DNA from: Kiloniella laminariae DSM 19542
GTDB taxonomy: Bacteria; Pseudomonadota; Alphaproteobacteria; Kiloniellales; Kiloniellaceae
Length of the DNA: 64,000 bases
Assembly: GCF_000374005.1 (NCBI RefSeq)
Contig: NZ_KB893137.1
Coordinates: 1-64,000, forward strand
Reading direction: 5' to 3'
Shown piece by piece: positions 42,964-53,168 of the stretch (position 1 is the stretch's first letter; every line of letters starts with the position of its first letter). The notes under the pieces are model-generated. The model did not search any database, was not told the DNA's origin, and was given only the letters and a program-made list of their open reading frames with translations. Made by a program: the position numbers and the translations under genes.

Positions 42964-44145
42964 ATGCCTGACAGTGCAAATGCCAAGACAAAAGCCGTAC
43001 AACAGGGGGAGGAGAGATCCTCCCTCTGGCCTGTTGAAGACAGGGACGTTACAGCCTGGACCGATCACTATTTCAATCGCAGCAAAAAAGTGGTTGAGAA
43101 GTTTGGCGACCAGAAGGTCACCTATGCGGTCTTTATGCGCCGCCCGGTGGTCTCTGCACCCGGTCTGGCGATCCGCTGGCTGGAGGAAGTTGCGAGAAAA
43201 CGCGGCTTCCAGCTTGATATTGATCTGCGTTATGCCGAAGGTCGTTGGGTTGGCGCGGGTGAGCCTATCATGTATCTCACCGGATCACTTTGTCATCTTG
43301 TTGACCTGGAGACTTTGCTGCTGCAACGCCTGGGCCCCGCCTGTGTGGCGGCTTACAATGCCTTTACCATGTGTTCCGATCTGGCTTCCGTTGCTTTTCT
43401 GGCGATGGATGCCCGGCACTGCGCCGGATCTGATATGGCCGAAATGATGGCTTACGCCGCAGCGGTTGGTGCGGATCGGGCGCGACGTAAAAACGGAGCC
43501 ATCGGGTTTATTGGCAACGCTACGGATGCCACAGCCCATTATTTCGGCCAGGAAGGCGGTTTGGGAACCATGCCGCATGCGTTGGTCGGCTATGCCGGGT
43601 CAACCCTGCGGGCGGCTGAAATGTTTGATGAAACATTCCCGAATGATTCCATGACAGTGCTGGTTGATTATTTCGCCCGCGAGATTACAGACGCCTTGAC
43701 TGTTTGTCGGCGGTTCCCGCGTCGCGCTGCGGATGGAAGGCTGTCTGTCCGGCTGGATACTGCAGGCAGCCGCTTTATTGAATCGCTTGATCCGCCGAGT
43801 TCCTATGCGGTTCTCGAACGCAATGTACCAAAAGCCATTCGCGGTTATCGCAATGAAGAAGAGCTGCGGTATCTGGTCGGGCCGGGCGTGTCGGCTGCGG
43901 CGATCTGGACCATGCGCGAGGCCCTGAATGCGGAAGGTTTTGACAAGGTCAAGATTGTTGCTTCCTCGGGCTTTAATCCGGCAAAATGCCGCCTGATGGC
44001 TGAAGCAGAAGTGCCGCTGGATGTCGTCGGAACCGGAAGCTATCTGCCGAACAGTTGGTCAGAAACCTATGCCACGGCTGACATCGTTGAATACGATGGT
44101 GTTGCCCGGGTCAAAGTGGGACGTGAGTTCCTGATAAGAAAGTAA
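42964..44145 (+). CDS. pncB: Nicotinate phosphoribosyltransferase-like protein
   Basis: From ATG at 42964 (good AGGAAGG site) the protein has 393 residues. It shows the PncB-type layout: an N-terminal DYHYxR-like region read here as WTDHYFNRSKKV, a central GFIGNATDATAHYFGQ segment, HALVGYAGSTLRAAEMF, then LVDYF and the C-terminal KIVASSGFNPAKCRLM and VVGTGSYLP phosphate-binding loops. It would convert nicotinate and PRPP to nicotinate mononucleotide for NAD salvage. NadE is encoded 3 kb downstream. The N-terminal part diverges from textbook PncB, so fine specificity is less sure than the fold. Confidence 0.82.
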   Translation: MPDSANAKTKAVQQGEERSSLWPVEDRDVTAWTDHYFNRSKKVVEKFGDQKVTYAVFMRRPVVSAPGLAIRWLEEVARKRGFQLDIDLRYAEGRWVGAGEPIMYLTGSLCHLVDLETLLLQRLGPACVAAYNAFTMCSDLASVAFLAMDARHCAGSDMAEMMAYAAAVGADRARRKNGAIGFIGNATDATAHYFGQEGGLGTMPHALVGYAGSTLRAAEMFDETFPNDSMTVLVDYFAREITDALTVCRRFPRRAADGRLSVRLDTAGSRFIESLDPPSSYAVLERNVPKAIRGYRNEEELRYLVGPGVSAAAIWTMREALNAEGFDKVKIVASSGFNPAKCRLMAEAEVPLDVVGTGSYLPNSWSETYATADIVEYDGVARVKVGREFLIRK

Positions 44146-44155
44146 AAGTACCGAG

Positions 44156-44590
44156 ATGTCAGTTGCTGTAACCGAAAGTTCTATTGAAGATCTGATCGAG
44201 AGTTTTGAATTCCTGGACGATTGGGAAGAACGCTATCGCTACATCATTGATATGGGGCGCAAACTGTCGCCAATGGATGAGGCACTCAAGACGGAAAGCT
44301 CTCGTGTACAGGGCTGCACCAGCCAGGTCTGGCTGGTCTGTAATCCGGATCAGGAACAGACACCGGTGCGACTTAATTTTATTGCCGACAGCGATGCTCA
44401 CATTGTCCGCGGACTTGTTGCGGTTCTGATGATGATCTTCTCGGGCAGGACGGCACAGGAAATTCTTGATACCGATATCGAGGATATTCTCAAGCGTCTG
44501 GAGTTTGCCCAGCACCTCAGCCCGAACCGGGCCAACGGTCTCCACGCGATGGTCAAACGGATACAGGCAACCGCCGAGAATTATCGTTAA
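44156..44590 (+). CDS. sufE: SufE-family sulfur acceptor protein
   Basis: The 144-aa protein has the SufE active-site loop SRVQGCTSQVWL with Cys54, followed by FIADSDAHIVRGLVAVL and HLSPNRANGLHAMVKRI. It takes persulfide sulfur from SufS for iron-sulfur cluster assembly. It begins 11 bases after the pncB-like gene, so the two are cotranscribed. The rest of suf is elsewhere. Confidence 0.94.
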   Translation: MSVAVTESSIEDLIESFEFLDDWEERYRYIIDMGRKLSPMDEALKTESSRVQGCTSQVWLVCNPDQEQTPVRLNFIADSDAHIVRGLVAVLMMIFSGRTAQEILDTDIEDILKRLEFAQHLSPNRANGLHAMVKRIQATAENYR

Positions 44591-44683
44591 TTCCTCTGCT
44601 TCGGCACAGGCCTTTTTGAAGGGTTGATTACGGAGATACCCCGACTTTCCTGTCGTGGCCCCGGTTGTACCGGGTGAGTGGTA

Positions 44684-44719
44684 TTGACTTTATCTTGTTT
44701 GTGAATGATATTCGAACAT
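44684..44719 (+). promoter_or_regulatory. Promoter and operator-like palindrome before the TetR gene
   Basis: TTGACT at 44684-44689 and GATATT at 44707-44712 are spaced by 17 bases. ATATTCGAACAT (44708-44719), a near palindrome around TTCGAA, overlaps the -10. The 15-mer TGAATGATATTCGAA recurs with one change before the MFS gene. Confidence 0.6.
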
Positions 44720-44788
44720 TATTTATTTGGGCGTGCTAAGGCTCCCGTGCTTGTGCATTCAGGGGTTTCTTACTGGTAAGATGGAAGA

Positions 44789-45499
44789 ATGTCAGCTGAA
44801 AAAAGACAGCTAAGAGAGCAGGAAATTCTCGACCAGACTTTGGTTATGATCGAGGAAGAGGGCTTTTTTAATCTCAAGATTTCCGATCTGGCGAAGCGTT
44901 GTGGTGTTTCGATCGGCACGATCTACAGTCATTTTTCCTGCAAGGAAGATCTGCTGCTCGGGCTGGAAATCCGGGAGACCCGGAAGGCTTTTAAGCTGGT
45001 GCGGGAAGCCACGGCCCTGGGGCATAATGCCATTGAGAAGTTTGTACTGGCCGATATCAGTTGCAGCAGCCTACTGCAGGAGCAGCCGGTTTTTGCCGAG
45101 ATCGAGTTGCTGGTGAAGGCACCTTCAATCTGGAAAAGGGCTTCGCCCCAAGTCTATGAAATGATGGAAATCCTGTTTCGTCAATTTGCAGAATTTTTTG
45201 ATCAACTGCTGGACGATGTGGTGGAGGAACTTCGCGGTGAACAGGACAAAGCACATTTTACCCGGGTTTTAGGTATCGGTACCTGGTCGCTCAATTTTGG
45301 ACTTCAGGCTATTGCAATTTCGTCCTACAGCAAGGATGAACAGGCCCCGAAACTGCCGAGTCATTGGGCGGGTATTCATCACGCCAACCTGAACTGCTTT
45401 CTGAAAGGCTGTGGCTGGCAGCAAGCAGACGGGGAAGCTTTTATTGCCGGATTAAGCGGACGGTTGGCTGATTATCGAAAGAACCAAAAACCGCACTAA
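44789..45499 (+). CDS. TetR/AcrR-family transcriptional regulator
   Basis: The 236-aa protein has a TetR helix-turn-helix: EILDQTLVMIEEEGFFNLKISDLAKRCGVSIGTIYSHFSCKEDLLLG (about 12-58), then an all-helical ligand-binding domain with no recognised ligand signature. It lies 76 bases upstream of an MFS efflux gene on the same strand. A shared operator-like motif precedes both, so it is probably an autorepressor and a local repressor of the transporter. Confidence 0.9.
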   Translation: MSAEKRQLREQEILDQTLVMIEEEGFFNLKISDLAKRCGVSIGTIYSHFSCKEDLLLGLEIRETRKAFKLVREATALGHNAIEKFVLADISCSSLLQEQPVFAEIELLVKAPSIWKRASPQVYEMMEILFRQFAEFFDQLLDDVVEELRGEQDKAHFTRVLGIGTWSLNFGLQAIAISSYSKDEQAPKLPSHWAGIHHANLNCFLKGCGWQQADGEAFIAGLSGRLADYRKNQKPH

Positions 45500-45530
45500 G
45501 CGCTTGCATGGTAAAGGCTGGGTCAGTTTT

Positions 45531-45559
45531 TTGACTGAAAATGAATGAAATTCGAATTT
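45531..45559 (+). promoter_or_regulatory. Promoter element and operator-like palindrome before the MFS gene
   Basis: TTGACT at 45531-45536 is followed by AAATTCGAATTT at 45548-45559, a perfect 12-bp palindrome. It shares TGAATGANATTCGAA with the region before the TetR gene. Confidence 0.6.
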
Positions 45560-45575
45560 AAATATTGATTGAGGT

Positions 45576-46868
45576 ATGGCAGAGATGACAACAGAAAAAA
45601 GCACCATGGCGGTTGTCTTTATGACGGTCTTGACCGCTTTTATCGGTTATTCCCTGCCATTTCCAATCTTTAGTCATCTGTTCCTCTCGCCGGAATATGG
45701 GCTGGTCAGTGCAGATACAACAGAGCGTTACAGAACCATGCTCTATGGCGGGGCAGTGGCCATGTATCCGCTTGGGCAGATGGTTGGTGGTCCGCTTCTG
45801 GGGCGCTGGTCGGATCTTTATGGCCGGAAAAAGGTGTTGCAGCTGTCGCTGGTTGGCACGGTAACCGGGGCGATTATCATGGCAGCCGGGATTTCCACCC
45901 TGTCCATTCCCCTGGTCTTTGGGGGCTATCTGCTTGCGGGGCTGTGCGAAGGTAATGTGGTTATTGTTCAGTCCATTGCTTCTGATATCAGTAGCGGTAA
46001 ACGTAAAACCAAAAACTTTGCCCTGATTGCGATCGCGATTGAGCTTGGCTTTGTTTTCGGGCCGCTTCTGGGCGGGGTTCTGGCTGACCAGACTCTGCAT
46101 CCCTGGTTTGGACCTGCGGTTCCTTTCTGGGCAGGGGCAGCCTTGATGGCGGCAAACCTTTTGATTGTGCGCTATTTTCTTGTCGAACCGAAAAAGAAAA
46201 CTGGGGGCGGGGAAACTCCGGCGGCAGGACCGTTTGAGGGAAGTCAAAGACGAACGCTTCGGCAAACGCTGCTTGATCCGGCCTTGTCGCCCTTTTATCT
46301 GGTTACCTTCTTCAGCTTTGTATCGGTTTTTGCTCTTTTCAGCTTCTTTGCCCCCTATCTGGTGCAGGTCTTTAAAGTGCAACCGGGTATGCTCGGGATC
46401 TATACGGCTTTCAGTGCAATCCCTATGATTGTCATTGGTCTGGTGGTCGGGCGGTTGAACGACTGGGTCGGGGCTGCTGCGTTGGGGATTGTTGGTCATT
46501 TTGTTCTCGCAATCGGGCTGGTTCTCTATGTCCTGCCTGAGAGTATCAATGGTCTGATTATTCCCTTCTGTATTGCCTTTACCGGGGCGGGAGTTGTTCA
46601 GGTCGCCACCTCGCTCTATCTCTCCAATGCAGCACCTGTCGGAGAGCAGGGGCAGGTCATGGGGCTCTATCGTTCGGTCATGGTTGTCGCGGAACTGGTT
46701 ATCGCACTTGTTGGCGGCGTTCTTGCCGGTTATGCCGCTGGTTTTCCTTATCTGGCAGGTGCAGTGGCGGCAGTGATCTGTGCCCTGTTACTGTTGTGGA
46801 TTTTTCGTCGCCAGGCACAGCGCCGTATGATTTCTTCAACGGCAGGTTCCTGCACTGGGGAGCTCTGA
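45576..46868 (+). CDS. MFS drug/metabolite efflux transporter (12 TM)
   Basis: The 430-aa protein has about 12 predicted helices and motif A between helices 2 and 3 (GRWSDLYGRKKVL), typical of proton-coupled MFS antiporters. A hydrophilic loop near residues 205-230 divides the two halves. Position after a TetR regulator with a common operator motif suggests inducible efflux. The substrate is unknown. ATG at 45576 or 45585 could be used; GAGG is very close to the first. Confidence 0.88.
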   Translation: MAEMTTEKSTMAVVFMTVLTAFIGYSLPFPIFSHLFLSPEYGLVSADTTERYRTMLYGGAVAMYPLGQMVGGPLLGRWSDLYGRKKVLQLSLVGTVTGAIIMAAGISTLSIPLVFGGYLLAGLCEGNVVIVQSIASDISSGKRKTKNFALIAIAIELGFVFGPLLGGVLADQTLHPWFGPAVPFWAGAALMAANLLIVRYFLVEPKKKTGGGETPAAGPFEGSQRRTLRQTLLDPALSPFYLVTFFSFVSVFALFSFFAPYLVQVFKVQPGMLGIYTAFSAIPMIVIGLVVGRLNDWVGAAALGIVGHFVLAIGLVLYVLPESINGLIIPFCIAFTGAGVVQVATSLYLSNAAPVGEQGQVMGLYRSVMVVAELVIALVGGVLAGYAAGFPYLAGAVAAVICALLLLWIFRRQAQRRMISSTAGSCTGEL

Positions 46869-46897
46869 ACTACAGAGATTTTCTGGATTGAACGATT

Positions 46898-46920
46898 TGC
46901 TCTTTCTTCTTGAAAGGGCA
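46898..46920 (+). terminator. Probable terminator hairpin after the MFS gene
   Basis: TGCTCTTTC and GAAAGGGCA pair (one G-T) around TTCTT. There is no strong T run, so confidence is modest. Confidence 0.45.
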
Positions 46921-47027
46921 GGGAATATCCTGTCAGTTATGCTCATTGAGAGAATAAATAATAATGTTCTCTGGTTACAGGCGGGTTCGCTCTTGCCGCC
47001 TTTTGCGTATAGAGGTAAGAAACTGGT

Positions 47028-48749
47028 ATGACCGATAAACTGACCATAGCTTTTGCCCAGATAAATCCCACAGTTGGCGATATCAGGGGGAACCTTGAAC
47101 TGATCCGGGCTGCGCGTGAAAAGGCGGCAGCAGCCGGAGCAGATCTGCTTGTCACTCCGGAACTTTGCCTTGTGGGCTATCCACCGGAAGATCTGGTGCT
47201 CAAACCTGAATTCCTGATTGAAGCGCAGGCCGCGTTGCGTGATCTGATGGCGGATACAGCTGACGGGGGGCCTGCAATACTGGTCGGTGCCCCAATGCCA
47301 GATCAGAAATTGCAGGAGAATCCTTTTAAAAAGGCCTTCACAACTGCAGGGTCAGAGATCTACAACGCAGCAATTCTACTGGACGCGGGCGGACTTGTCG
47401 GCTGGCGGGGAAAGCATTTCCTTTGTGATTACAGCGTGTTTGATGAAAAGCGTGTTTTCAAGGTAGGGGCCTTGACCGGACCGTTTGCTTTTCGGGGAGT
47501 ACGGGTCGGTGTCTTTATCTGCGAAGATATGTGGGATGCGGATGTCTGCGAGACGCTGGCAGAAGCCGGAGCGGAGATGCTGATCGGCATCAATGGATCG
47601 CAGTTCAATTCCGGCAAAGGCGATACCCGTATGCAGTTGGCTGTGCAGCGGGTTACAGAATGTGAATTGCCTTTGGCCTATCTGAATATGGTCGGTGGGC
47701 AGGACGACATTGTTTTTGACGGTGGTTCTTTTGTTCTGAATGCAGACTGCACCCTTCAGGCCCAGGCCCCGCAGTTCTCGGAATATTTCCTGAGCACGGA
47801 CTGGAAACGGGACGCATCCGGCAACTGGGCCTGCCAGTCGGCAGAAAAGCATGCACCGGAAGAAGATCTGGCCGCCGTGTATCGGGCGCTGGTTCTGGGG
47901 GTGCGGGATTACATTCGTAAAAATCATTTTCCCGGTATTGTCATTGGTATGTCCGGAGGGATTGATTCTGCCCTTTCTGCTGCGCTTGCAGTGGATGCAA
48001 TCGGGGCGGAGCGGGTGCGTTGTGTCATGATGCCATCCCCCTATACCTCGGCAAATTCTCTGGAAGATGCAGAGCTGGCCGCGCAGATGCTTGCTGTGCG
48101 TTATGACTCGATTTCCATCGGCCCAGCGATGAAAGCCTTTGAGGAAATGCTGGCACCAATGATGGCGGGTACAGCAGCGGATACTACCGAAGAAAATATC
48201 CAGGCCCGTTCTCGCGGGCTGACCCTGATGGCGATTTCCAACAAGCTTGGCTACATGGTGCTTTCTACCGGAAACAAGTCGGAAATGTCTGTTGGCTATG
48301 CCACGCTCTATGGTGACATGTGTGGTGGTTACAACGCGCTAAAAGATGTCTACAAAACCAAGGTTTTTGCACTATCCCGGTGGCGCAATGCGCATAAACC
48401 GGCAGATACCTTGGGGCCGGATGGCACGGTGATGCCGGAACGTATCATCACCAAACCACCATCGGCAGAACTGAAACCGGATCAGAAGGACCAGGACAGC
48501 TTGCCAGAGTACGATGTTCTGGACGGTATTCTGGAATGTCTGATCGAAGAGGAACTGCCACTGGCAGATATCCTTGCCCGTGGCTATGATGAGGAAACGG
48601 TTTATCGGATCTGGCGTATGCTGGATCTGGCGGAATACAAACGGCGTCAGTCTGCCCCGGGCGTGCGTGTGACTTTGCGCGATCTCGCGCGCGACAGGCG
48701 GTACCCGATAACCAACGCATTCCGGGGACGTCCGCGCAGCGTGGTCTGA
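47028..48749 (+). CDS. nadE: Glutamine-dependent NAD+ synthetase
   Basis: The 573-aa protein fuses a nitrilase-type glutaminase (Glu in [14 protein letters not shown], Lys in [13 protein letters not shown], Cys in VFICEDMW) to an ammonia-using NAD synthetase with the PP-loop [34 protein letters not shown] and YDVLDGILE. It amidates deamido-NAD using glutamine. AGGTAAG precedes the ATG. With the pncB-like gene it could complete NAD salvage. Confidence 0.97.
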   Translation: MTDKLTIAFAQINPTVGDIRGNLELIRAAREKAAAAGADLLVTPELCLVGYPPEDLVLKPEFLIEAQAALRDLMADTADGGPAILVGAPMPDQKLQENPFKKAFTTAGSEIYNAAILLDAGGLVGWRGKHFLCDYSVFDEKRVFKVGALTGPFAFRGVRVGVFICEDMWDADVCETLAEAGAEMLIGINGSQFNSGKGDTRMQLAVQRVTECELPLAYLNMVGGQDDIVFDGGSFVLNADCTLQAQAPQFSEYFLSTDWKRDASGNWACQSAEKHAPEEDLAAVYRALVLGVRDYIRKNHFPGIVIGMSGGIDSALSAALAVDAIGAERVRCVMMPSPYTSANSLEDAELAAQMLAVRYDSISIGPAMKAFEEMLAPMMAGTAADTTEENIQARSRGLTLMAISNKLGYMVLSTGNKSEMSVGYATLYGDMCGGYNALKDVYKTKVFALSRWRNAHKPADTLGPDGTVMPERIITKPPSAELKPDQKDQDSLPEYDVLDGILECLIEEELPLADILARGYDEETVYRIWRMLDLAEYKRRQSAPGVRVTLRDLARDRRYPITNAFRGRPRSVV

Positions 48750-48819
48750 CAGACTGATTAATAATATGCTTGTCCCTACTGGACAGGCCGAACTCTATTG
48801 GAAGATGAAGACTGATTTC

Positions 48820-50151
48820 ATGAAAGTACGTTTTGCCCCCAGCCCGACTGGACGTCTGCATGCCGGAAACGCCCGCATTGCCGTATTGAACTGGTTGATG
48901 GCCAAAAAGGCAGGCGGAACCTTCCTGCTGCGGCTGGATGATACAGATACGGAACGTTCTACCGAAGAGTTTGCCGAAGCAATCCAGCAGGATCTGGCCT
49001 GGCTTGGCCTGATCTGGGATGAATTTGCGGTACAGTCGCACCGGATGGACCGTTATGAGTTGGCGGCAGAAAAATTGAAAGCGGAGGGGCGGCTTTACCC
49101 CTGTTATGAAACCGCTGATGAACTTGGTCTCAAACGCAAGATTGCCCTGCAGGCCGGGCGTCCCCCGATCTATGACCGCGAAGCCCTGAAGCTGACCGAG
49201 GCTGACCAGGCAAAATATGAAGCCGAAGGGCGGCAGCCACACTGGCGCTTCAAGCTCAATCATTCGGTGATCGAGTGGGAAGATCTGGTCCGGGGACACA
49301 GCCACTTTGAAGGACAGAACCTGAGTGATCCGGTGCTGATCCGCGAAGATGGCCGCCCGCTCTATACCCTGACTTCCTGTGTGGATGATCTTGAGCTGGA
49401 TGTCACCCACGTCCTGCGTGGAGAGGACCATGTGTCCAATACGGCTGTTCAGGTACAGCTGTTTGAAGCTCTGGGAAATCGCGTACCGTTCTTTGCCCAT
49501 ATTTCCCTGATGGTCGGGGCAGACGGACAGGGCCTGTCGAAACGTCTGGGTAGTCTCAGTCTTGGGTCCCTTCGGGAGGATGAAGGCCTTGAGCCAATGG
49601 CACTGAACAGCTATCTGGCACGCTTGGGCACACCTGATCCAATTGAGGTGCGTCAGACCCCGCAGGCCCTGACCGAGCTGTTTGATATCAGCCGTTTTGG
49701 CAGGGCGACACCGAGGTTTGATCCGGTTGAGCTGGGGCATCTCAACGCCAAAGTGCTGCATGCCGCTGACTTCGCATCCGTCCAGTCTCGTTTGCCGAAG
49801 GGTTTTGATGCAGAGCTCTGGGACGTGGTGCGCCCCAATCTAGAAAAGCTGTCCGATGCCCAAGCCTGGTACGATATCTGTCGGGGGGAAGTGAAGCCCG
49901 ATATCCTTGCTGAAGACGCAGAGTTTCTGGCGCTTGCCGCCGAACATCTGCCGCCAGCACCCTGGGACAAGGGGACCTGGAAAGAGCTGACGACGGTGCT
50001 GAAAGAAGCAACAGGCCGGAAGGGAAAGCAGCTGTTCCTGCCTCTGCGCAAGGCTTTGACCGGGCAGGATCATGGTCCTGAACTGGCGGACCTCCTGCCG
50101 TTGATTGGCCCGGTTCATGCGGCTGCACGCCTCCAGGGCAAAACGGCTTAA
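48820..50151 (+). CDS. gltX: Glutamyl-tRNA synthetase (GltX family)
   Basis: From ATG at 48820 the 443-aa protein begins [19 protein letters not shown], with the class I HIGH motif as LHAG; ATG at 48805 adds five residues and is also possible. Other motifs are [23 protein letters not shown] and a divergent KMSKS loop read as LSKRLGS. It charges Glu onto tRNA. Many alphaproteobacteria carry two GltX proteins, one of which may charge tRNA-Gln for the amidotransferase route, so which role this copy has is unknown. It is close to nadE (70 bases) and cysS. Confidence 0.93.
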   Translation: MKVRFAPSPTGRLHAGNARIAVLNWLMAKKAGGTFLLRLDDTDTERSTEEFAEAIQQDLAWLGLIWDEFAVQSHRMDRYELAAEKLKAEGRLYPCYETADELGLKRKIALQAGRPPIYDREALKLTEADQAKYEAEGRQPHWRFKLNHSVIEWEDLVRGHSHFEGQNLSDPVLIREDGRPLYTLTSCVDDLELDVTHVLRGEDHVSNTAVQVQLFEALGNRVPFFAHISLMVGADGQGLSKRLGSLSLGSLREDEGLEPMALNSYLARLGTPDPIEVRQTPQALTELFDISRFGRATPRFDPVELGHLNAKVLHAADFASVQSRLPKGFDAELWDVVRPNLEKLSDAQAWYDICRGEVKPDILAEDAEFLALAAEHLPPAPWDKGTWKELTTVLKEATGRKGKQLFLPLRKALTGQDHGPELADLLPLIGPVHAAARLQGKTA

Positions 50152-50173
50152 TTTGCTGGATTGATTTTACAAA

Positions 50174-50193
50174 GGCGCCTATGTTGGGCGCCC
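50174..50193 (+). other. G/C hairpin between gltX and cysS
   Basis: GGCGCC (50174-50179) pairs with GGCGCC (50187-50192) across seven bases. No T run follows, so it may not stop transcription. Confidence 0.4.
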
Positions 50194-50247
50194 GATGGCT
50201 TTTAAGGCCACGCTTAAACCAAGATACCAAAGAAACGGGAAATACAA

Positions 50248-51633
50248 ATGACGATCAAGGTCTACAACACACTTGCGCGGGAAAAACAGGAGTTCGTGCC
50301 GATCGACCCTAAAAACGTGCGCATGTATGTCTGTGGACCGACAGTCTATGATCTGGCCCATATCGGCAATGCCCGCCCGGTTGTTGTCTTTGATGTTTTA
50401 AGTCGCCTGTTGCGGACGGTTTATGGCACAGAGCACGTGACTTATGTGCGCAACATCACCGATGTGGAAGACAAGATTATCGAGGCTTCGCTCAAATCCG
50501 GCGAGCCAATCGAGAGCATTACCAAGCGCACGACCCAGGCCTATCATGATGACATGGCCGCGCTCGGGGCGCTGGAGCCTGATATCGAACCCCGGGCGAC
50601 AGATCATATCCAGGAAATGATCGACATGAGTGCGGAGCTGATCCGCAAGGGGCATGCCTATGAAGCAGAAGGCCATGTGCTGTTTTCTGTGGCGTCCATG
50701 GCAGAATATGGTGAGCTATCCCGCCGCAACCGCGATGACATGATTGCCGGGGCGCGGGTTGAAGTTGCGCCTTATAAAAAAGATCCTGCAGATTTTATTC
50801 TTTGGAAACCGAGCAGCAAGGAGCAGCCCGGCTGGGATAGCCCCTGGGGTAAGGGGCGTCCGGGCTGGCATATTGAATGTTCGGCTATGTCGCGGGTACA
50901 CCTGGGTGAAACTTTTGACCTGCATGGTGGCGGGTTGGATTTGACCTTCCCGCATCATGAGAACGAAATTGCCCAGTCCAGATGCTGCAACGACAAGCCC
51001 TATGTAAACTATTGGATGCACAATGGTTACGTTGTGGTCAACGGCGAGAAGATGTCCAAGTCTCTGGGGAACTTCTTTACCGTTCGTCAGCTGCTTGATG
51101 AAGGGCTGAATGGTGAAGCTCTACGCCTGACCTTGTTGTCCGGTCATTACCGTCAGCCGCTGGATGTAACCCGTGAAAAGGTAGCAGAGTTTAAAACCCA
51201 GCTCGATCGCTTCTATGGGGCGTTACAGTCTGTTGCCAAGGTTGAGGTTAATACGGATCAACCTTCCGAGGCCTTCCTTGAGGCACTTAAGGATGATCTG
51301 AATACGCCCTTGGCGCTTTCGGTGCTGCATGAGATCACAACCGAGCTGAACAAGACTGGTGATGATCGTAAGAAGGAACGCAAGAAGCTTGGTCGCCTCA
51401 AGGGTGAACTTCTTGCGGGGGGGTATCTGTTGGGTATTCTCCAGCAGGACCCGGAAGTCTGGTTCAAGGGGGCGGGTGAAGGTAGCTCTGAAATCGAAAG
51501 TCTGATCGCGGAAAGGGTTGAGGCTAAAAAGTCTCGTGACTTTGCCCGGGCTGATGCCATTCGGGATCAGTTGGCTGCTGATGGGATTGAGTTACTTGAT
51601 TCGCCGCAGGGCACCAGCTGGCGCCGTAAATAA
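50248..51633 (+). CDS. cysS: Cysteinyl-tRNA synthetase
   Basis: The 461-aa protein has the Zn-binding [19 protein letters not shown] (HIGH as HIGN), [19 protein letters not shown] and [10 protein letters not shown], all diagnostic of class I CysRS. It charges cysteine onto tRNA-Cys. Followed by a clear terminator. Confidence 0.98.
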   Translation: MTIKVYNTLAREKQEFVPIDPKNVRMYVCGPTVYDLAHIGNARPVVVFDVLSRLLRTVYGTEHVTYVRNITDVEDKIIEASLKSGEPIESITKRTTQAYHDDMAALGALEPDIEPRATDHIQEMIDMSAELIRKGHAYEAEGHVLFSVASMAEYGELSRRNRDDMIAGARVEVAPYKKDPADFILWKPSSKEQPGWDSPWGKGRPGWHIECSAMSRVHLGETFDLHGGGLDLTFPHHENEIAQSRCCNDKPYVNYWMHNGYVVVNGEKMSKSLGNFFTVRQLLDEGLNGEALRLTLLSGHYRQPLDVTREKVAEFKTQLDRFYGALQSVAKVEVNTDQPSEAFLEALKDDLNTPLALSVLHEITTELNKTGDDRKKERKKLGRLKGELLAGGYLLGILQQDPEVWFKGAGEGSSEIESLIAERVEAKKSRDFARADAIRDQLAADGIELLDSPQGTSWRRK

Positions 51634-51661
51634 CCCCTTTGTTCTAAACGCAAAGTAGACT

Positions 51662-51700
51662 AACAGGAGCGGGCCAATAAGGTTTGCTCCTGTTCTGTTT
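51662..51700 (+). terminator. Rho-independent terminator after cysS
   Basis: AACAGGAGC (51662-51670) and GCTCCTGTT (51686-51694) form a 9-bp stem followed by CTGTTTTG. It may also serve the convergent gene at 51750-52238. Confidence 0.82.
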
Positions 51701-51749
51701 TGCCCCGATTTCTTGTCTGTTGATTGGTCCCAGTCAATTGGAAAAAGCT

Positions 51750-52238
51750 TTAGACATCCCCTGCCGGAGAAAGAACCTTTTCGTCAGCCTGTTGTGGCGC
51801 GAGCAGATTGTTGATCCTGTCCTGAATGTTTCTGAGCCTCAGGCGCTGGTCTTCGGTCAGATTTGGACGGGTGAAGTTTCCTTCGGCATCTGTTGAAAGC
51901 GCTTCTTTGATCCGGCTTGAGATATATTCGAGTTTCCGGGTCGTTCCTGTGGACAGGGGATCGTTACTCTGTTCAACTCCCGACAGGTTTTTGTTCATCC
52001 ACTTTTCCAGTGCAGAAATTCTGCCCTCATGACCATTGCTGGTCTTGTGAAAGTTCCTGGCGTGTTGTTGGACCTTCATCGCTTCGCGGGCCTTTGGTGA
52101 CAGAGTGATCCTGTCTTCGGGCTGTTGTCGTCGTGATGTAGCTGCCTTTTCACGTGCCAGAGGAGGAATGCGCTGAACGTTTTGTTCATTGCGCAGTTGT
52201 GAGGCACGGTAAGCCGCAAATGTCTGTTGAATGTTCAT
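51750..52238 (-). CDS. Hypothetical charged, helical protein
   Basis: ATG at 52238 follows AAAGGAG with 8-base spacing, so a longer reading (start 52325) is rejected. The 162-aa product starts MNIQQTFAAYRASQL and is rich in Arg, Gln and Lys. Its middle segment, DRITLSPKAREAMK, resembles the short N-terminal motif seen in some bacterial flagellar or cell-surface accessory proteins. I would not name it. No signal peptide or membrane segment. The C-terminal half (RLRLRNIQDRINNLL) is helical. Unknown function. Confidence 0.7.
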   Translation of the reverse strand: MNIQQTFAAYRASQLRNEQNVQRIPPLAREKAATSRRQQPEDRITLSPKAREAMKVQQHARNFHKTSNGHEGRISALEKWMNKNLSGVEQSNDPLSTGTTRKLEYISSRIKEALSTDAEGNFTRPNLTEDQRLRLRNIQDRINNLLAPQQADEKVLSPAGDV

Positions 52239-52399
52239 GAGCTGGACTCCTTTGATCTGATCCAGGTCGCCTGTACAATCCAACGCATATCGCGTGCCAG
52301 TTCCGCTAAGCATTTGATCTTCCACCCTGCGGGTAAACGCTGGACGGAAATCAGGTGTTATATGCGGGGGAAGACAGGAAAATAATGCCGGGGAGTCTG

Positions 52400-53068
52400 C
52401 TATTTATCTGTAAAGGCCAGCCGTAGAGCCATGCCACCCAGAATGCCTGCTGTGGACCAGCGCAACAGGGCTCGTATTTTGGTGCTGGCCTTGATTCTGG
52501 TGGCGGCCAACATGGTCAGGGTAATCAGGATGACGAAGATAAGGTAGCCGTTGATATTGAAGACGAGGCCAAGAACAAGCGTTTGCCAGATGACATTTTC
52601 CGGAGCGGCATCAATAAACTGTGGCAGAAAGGCCAGCATAAACAGGCCTACCTTGGGATTGAGCAGGTTGGTGGTCGCCCCTTCAAGAATGATCTTGAGT
52701 GCAGAGGGCTGTATTTGTGCCTCTTCCCCTTCCTCTGTGGAGGAGGTTGAAGGGGGCGATGTCAGGATTTTAAAGGCAATATAGAGAAGATACGCGGCCC
52801 CGAGGATCTTGAGCACAAGGAAGGCGGTTTCAGAGGCCGCGAGCAAGGCCGAAATCCCCAGTGCCGAGGCCGTTACATGGACCATTGAGCCAAGAGAAAT
52901 GCCCAGGGCAGCATAAAACCCGGCATTCCGTCCTTGTTGTGTCGTCTTTGCCAGAACATAGGCCATATCAACGCCGGGAGTAAGGTTGAGCGCTATCCCC
53001 GCAAGGATAAAGGGCACGAGAAGGGAGAGTTCCGGAAGAAGCTGGAGCATGTTTAAACCCGAGACCAT
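52400..53068 (-). CDS. LysE/RhtB-family amino-acid exporter
   Basis: The 222-aa protein has about six TM helices and the family start FILAGIALNLTPGVDMAYVLAKTTQQGRNAGFYAALGISLGS. A cytoplasmic loop near residue 120 (SPPSTSSTEEGEEAQ) is followed by NLLNPKVGLFMLAFLPQF, also typical. It exports amino acids or homoserine lactone-like compounds; the substrate cannot be read from sequence. The start is uncertain between 53068 and an ATG six codons later. Confidence 0.9.
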   Translation of the reverse strand: MVSGLNMLQLLPELSLLVPFILAGIALNLTPGVDMAYVLAKTTQQGRNAGFYAALGISLGSMVHVTASALGISALLAASETAFLVLKILGAAYLLYIAFKILTSPPSTSSTEEGEEAQIQPSALKIILEGATTNLLNPKVGLFMLAFLPQFIDAAPENVIWQTLVLGLVFNINGYLIFVILITLTMLAATRIKASTKIRALLRWSTAGILGGMALRLAFTDK

Positions 53069-53168
53069 GAGAGGCAGGCAAGGCAGGGCCTGAAATGAGC
53101 ACTCTGATCTTGCAACGTCCGGGAAGATTGAGCCAGATATATCTCCTGGTCAAGAGGCTTGGAGAGGC

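Noticed and set aside
48448-49761. 437-aa minus-strand frame antisense to nadE/gltX
   Set aside because: It crosses two firmly identified genes and shows no recognisable domain.
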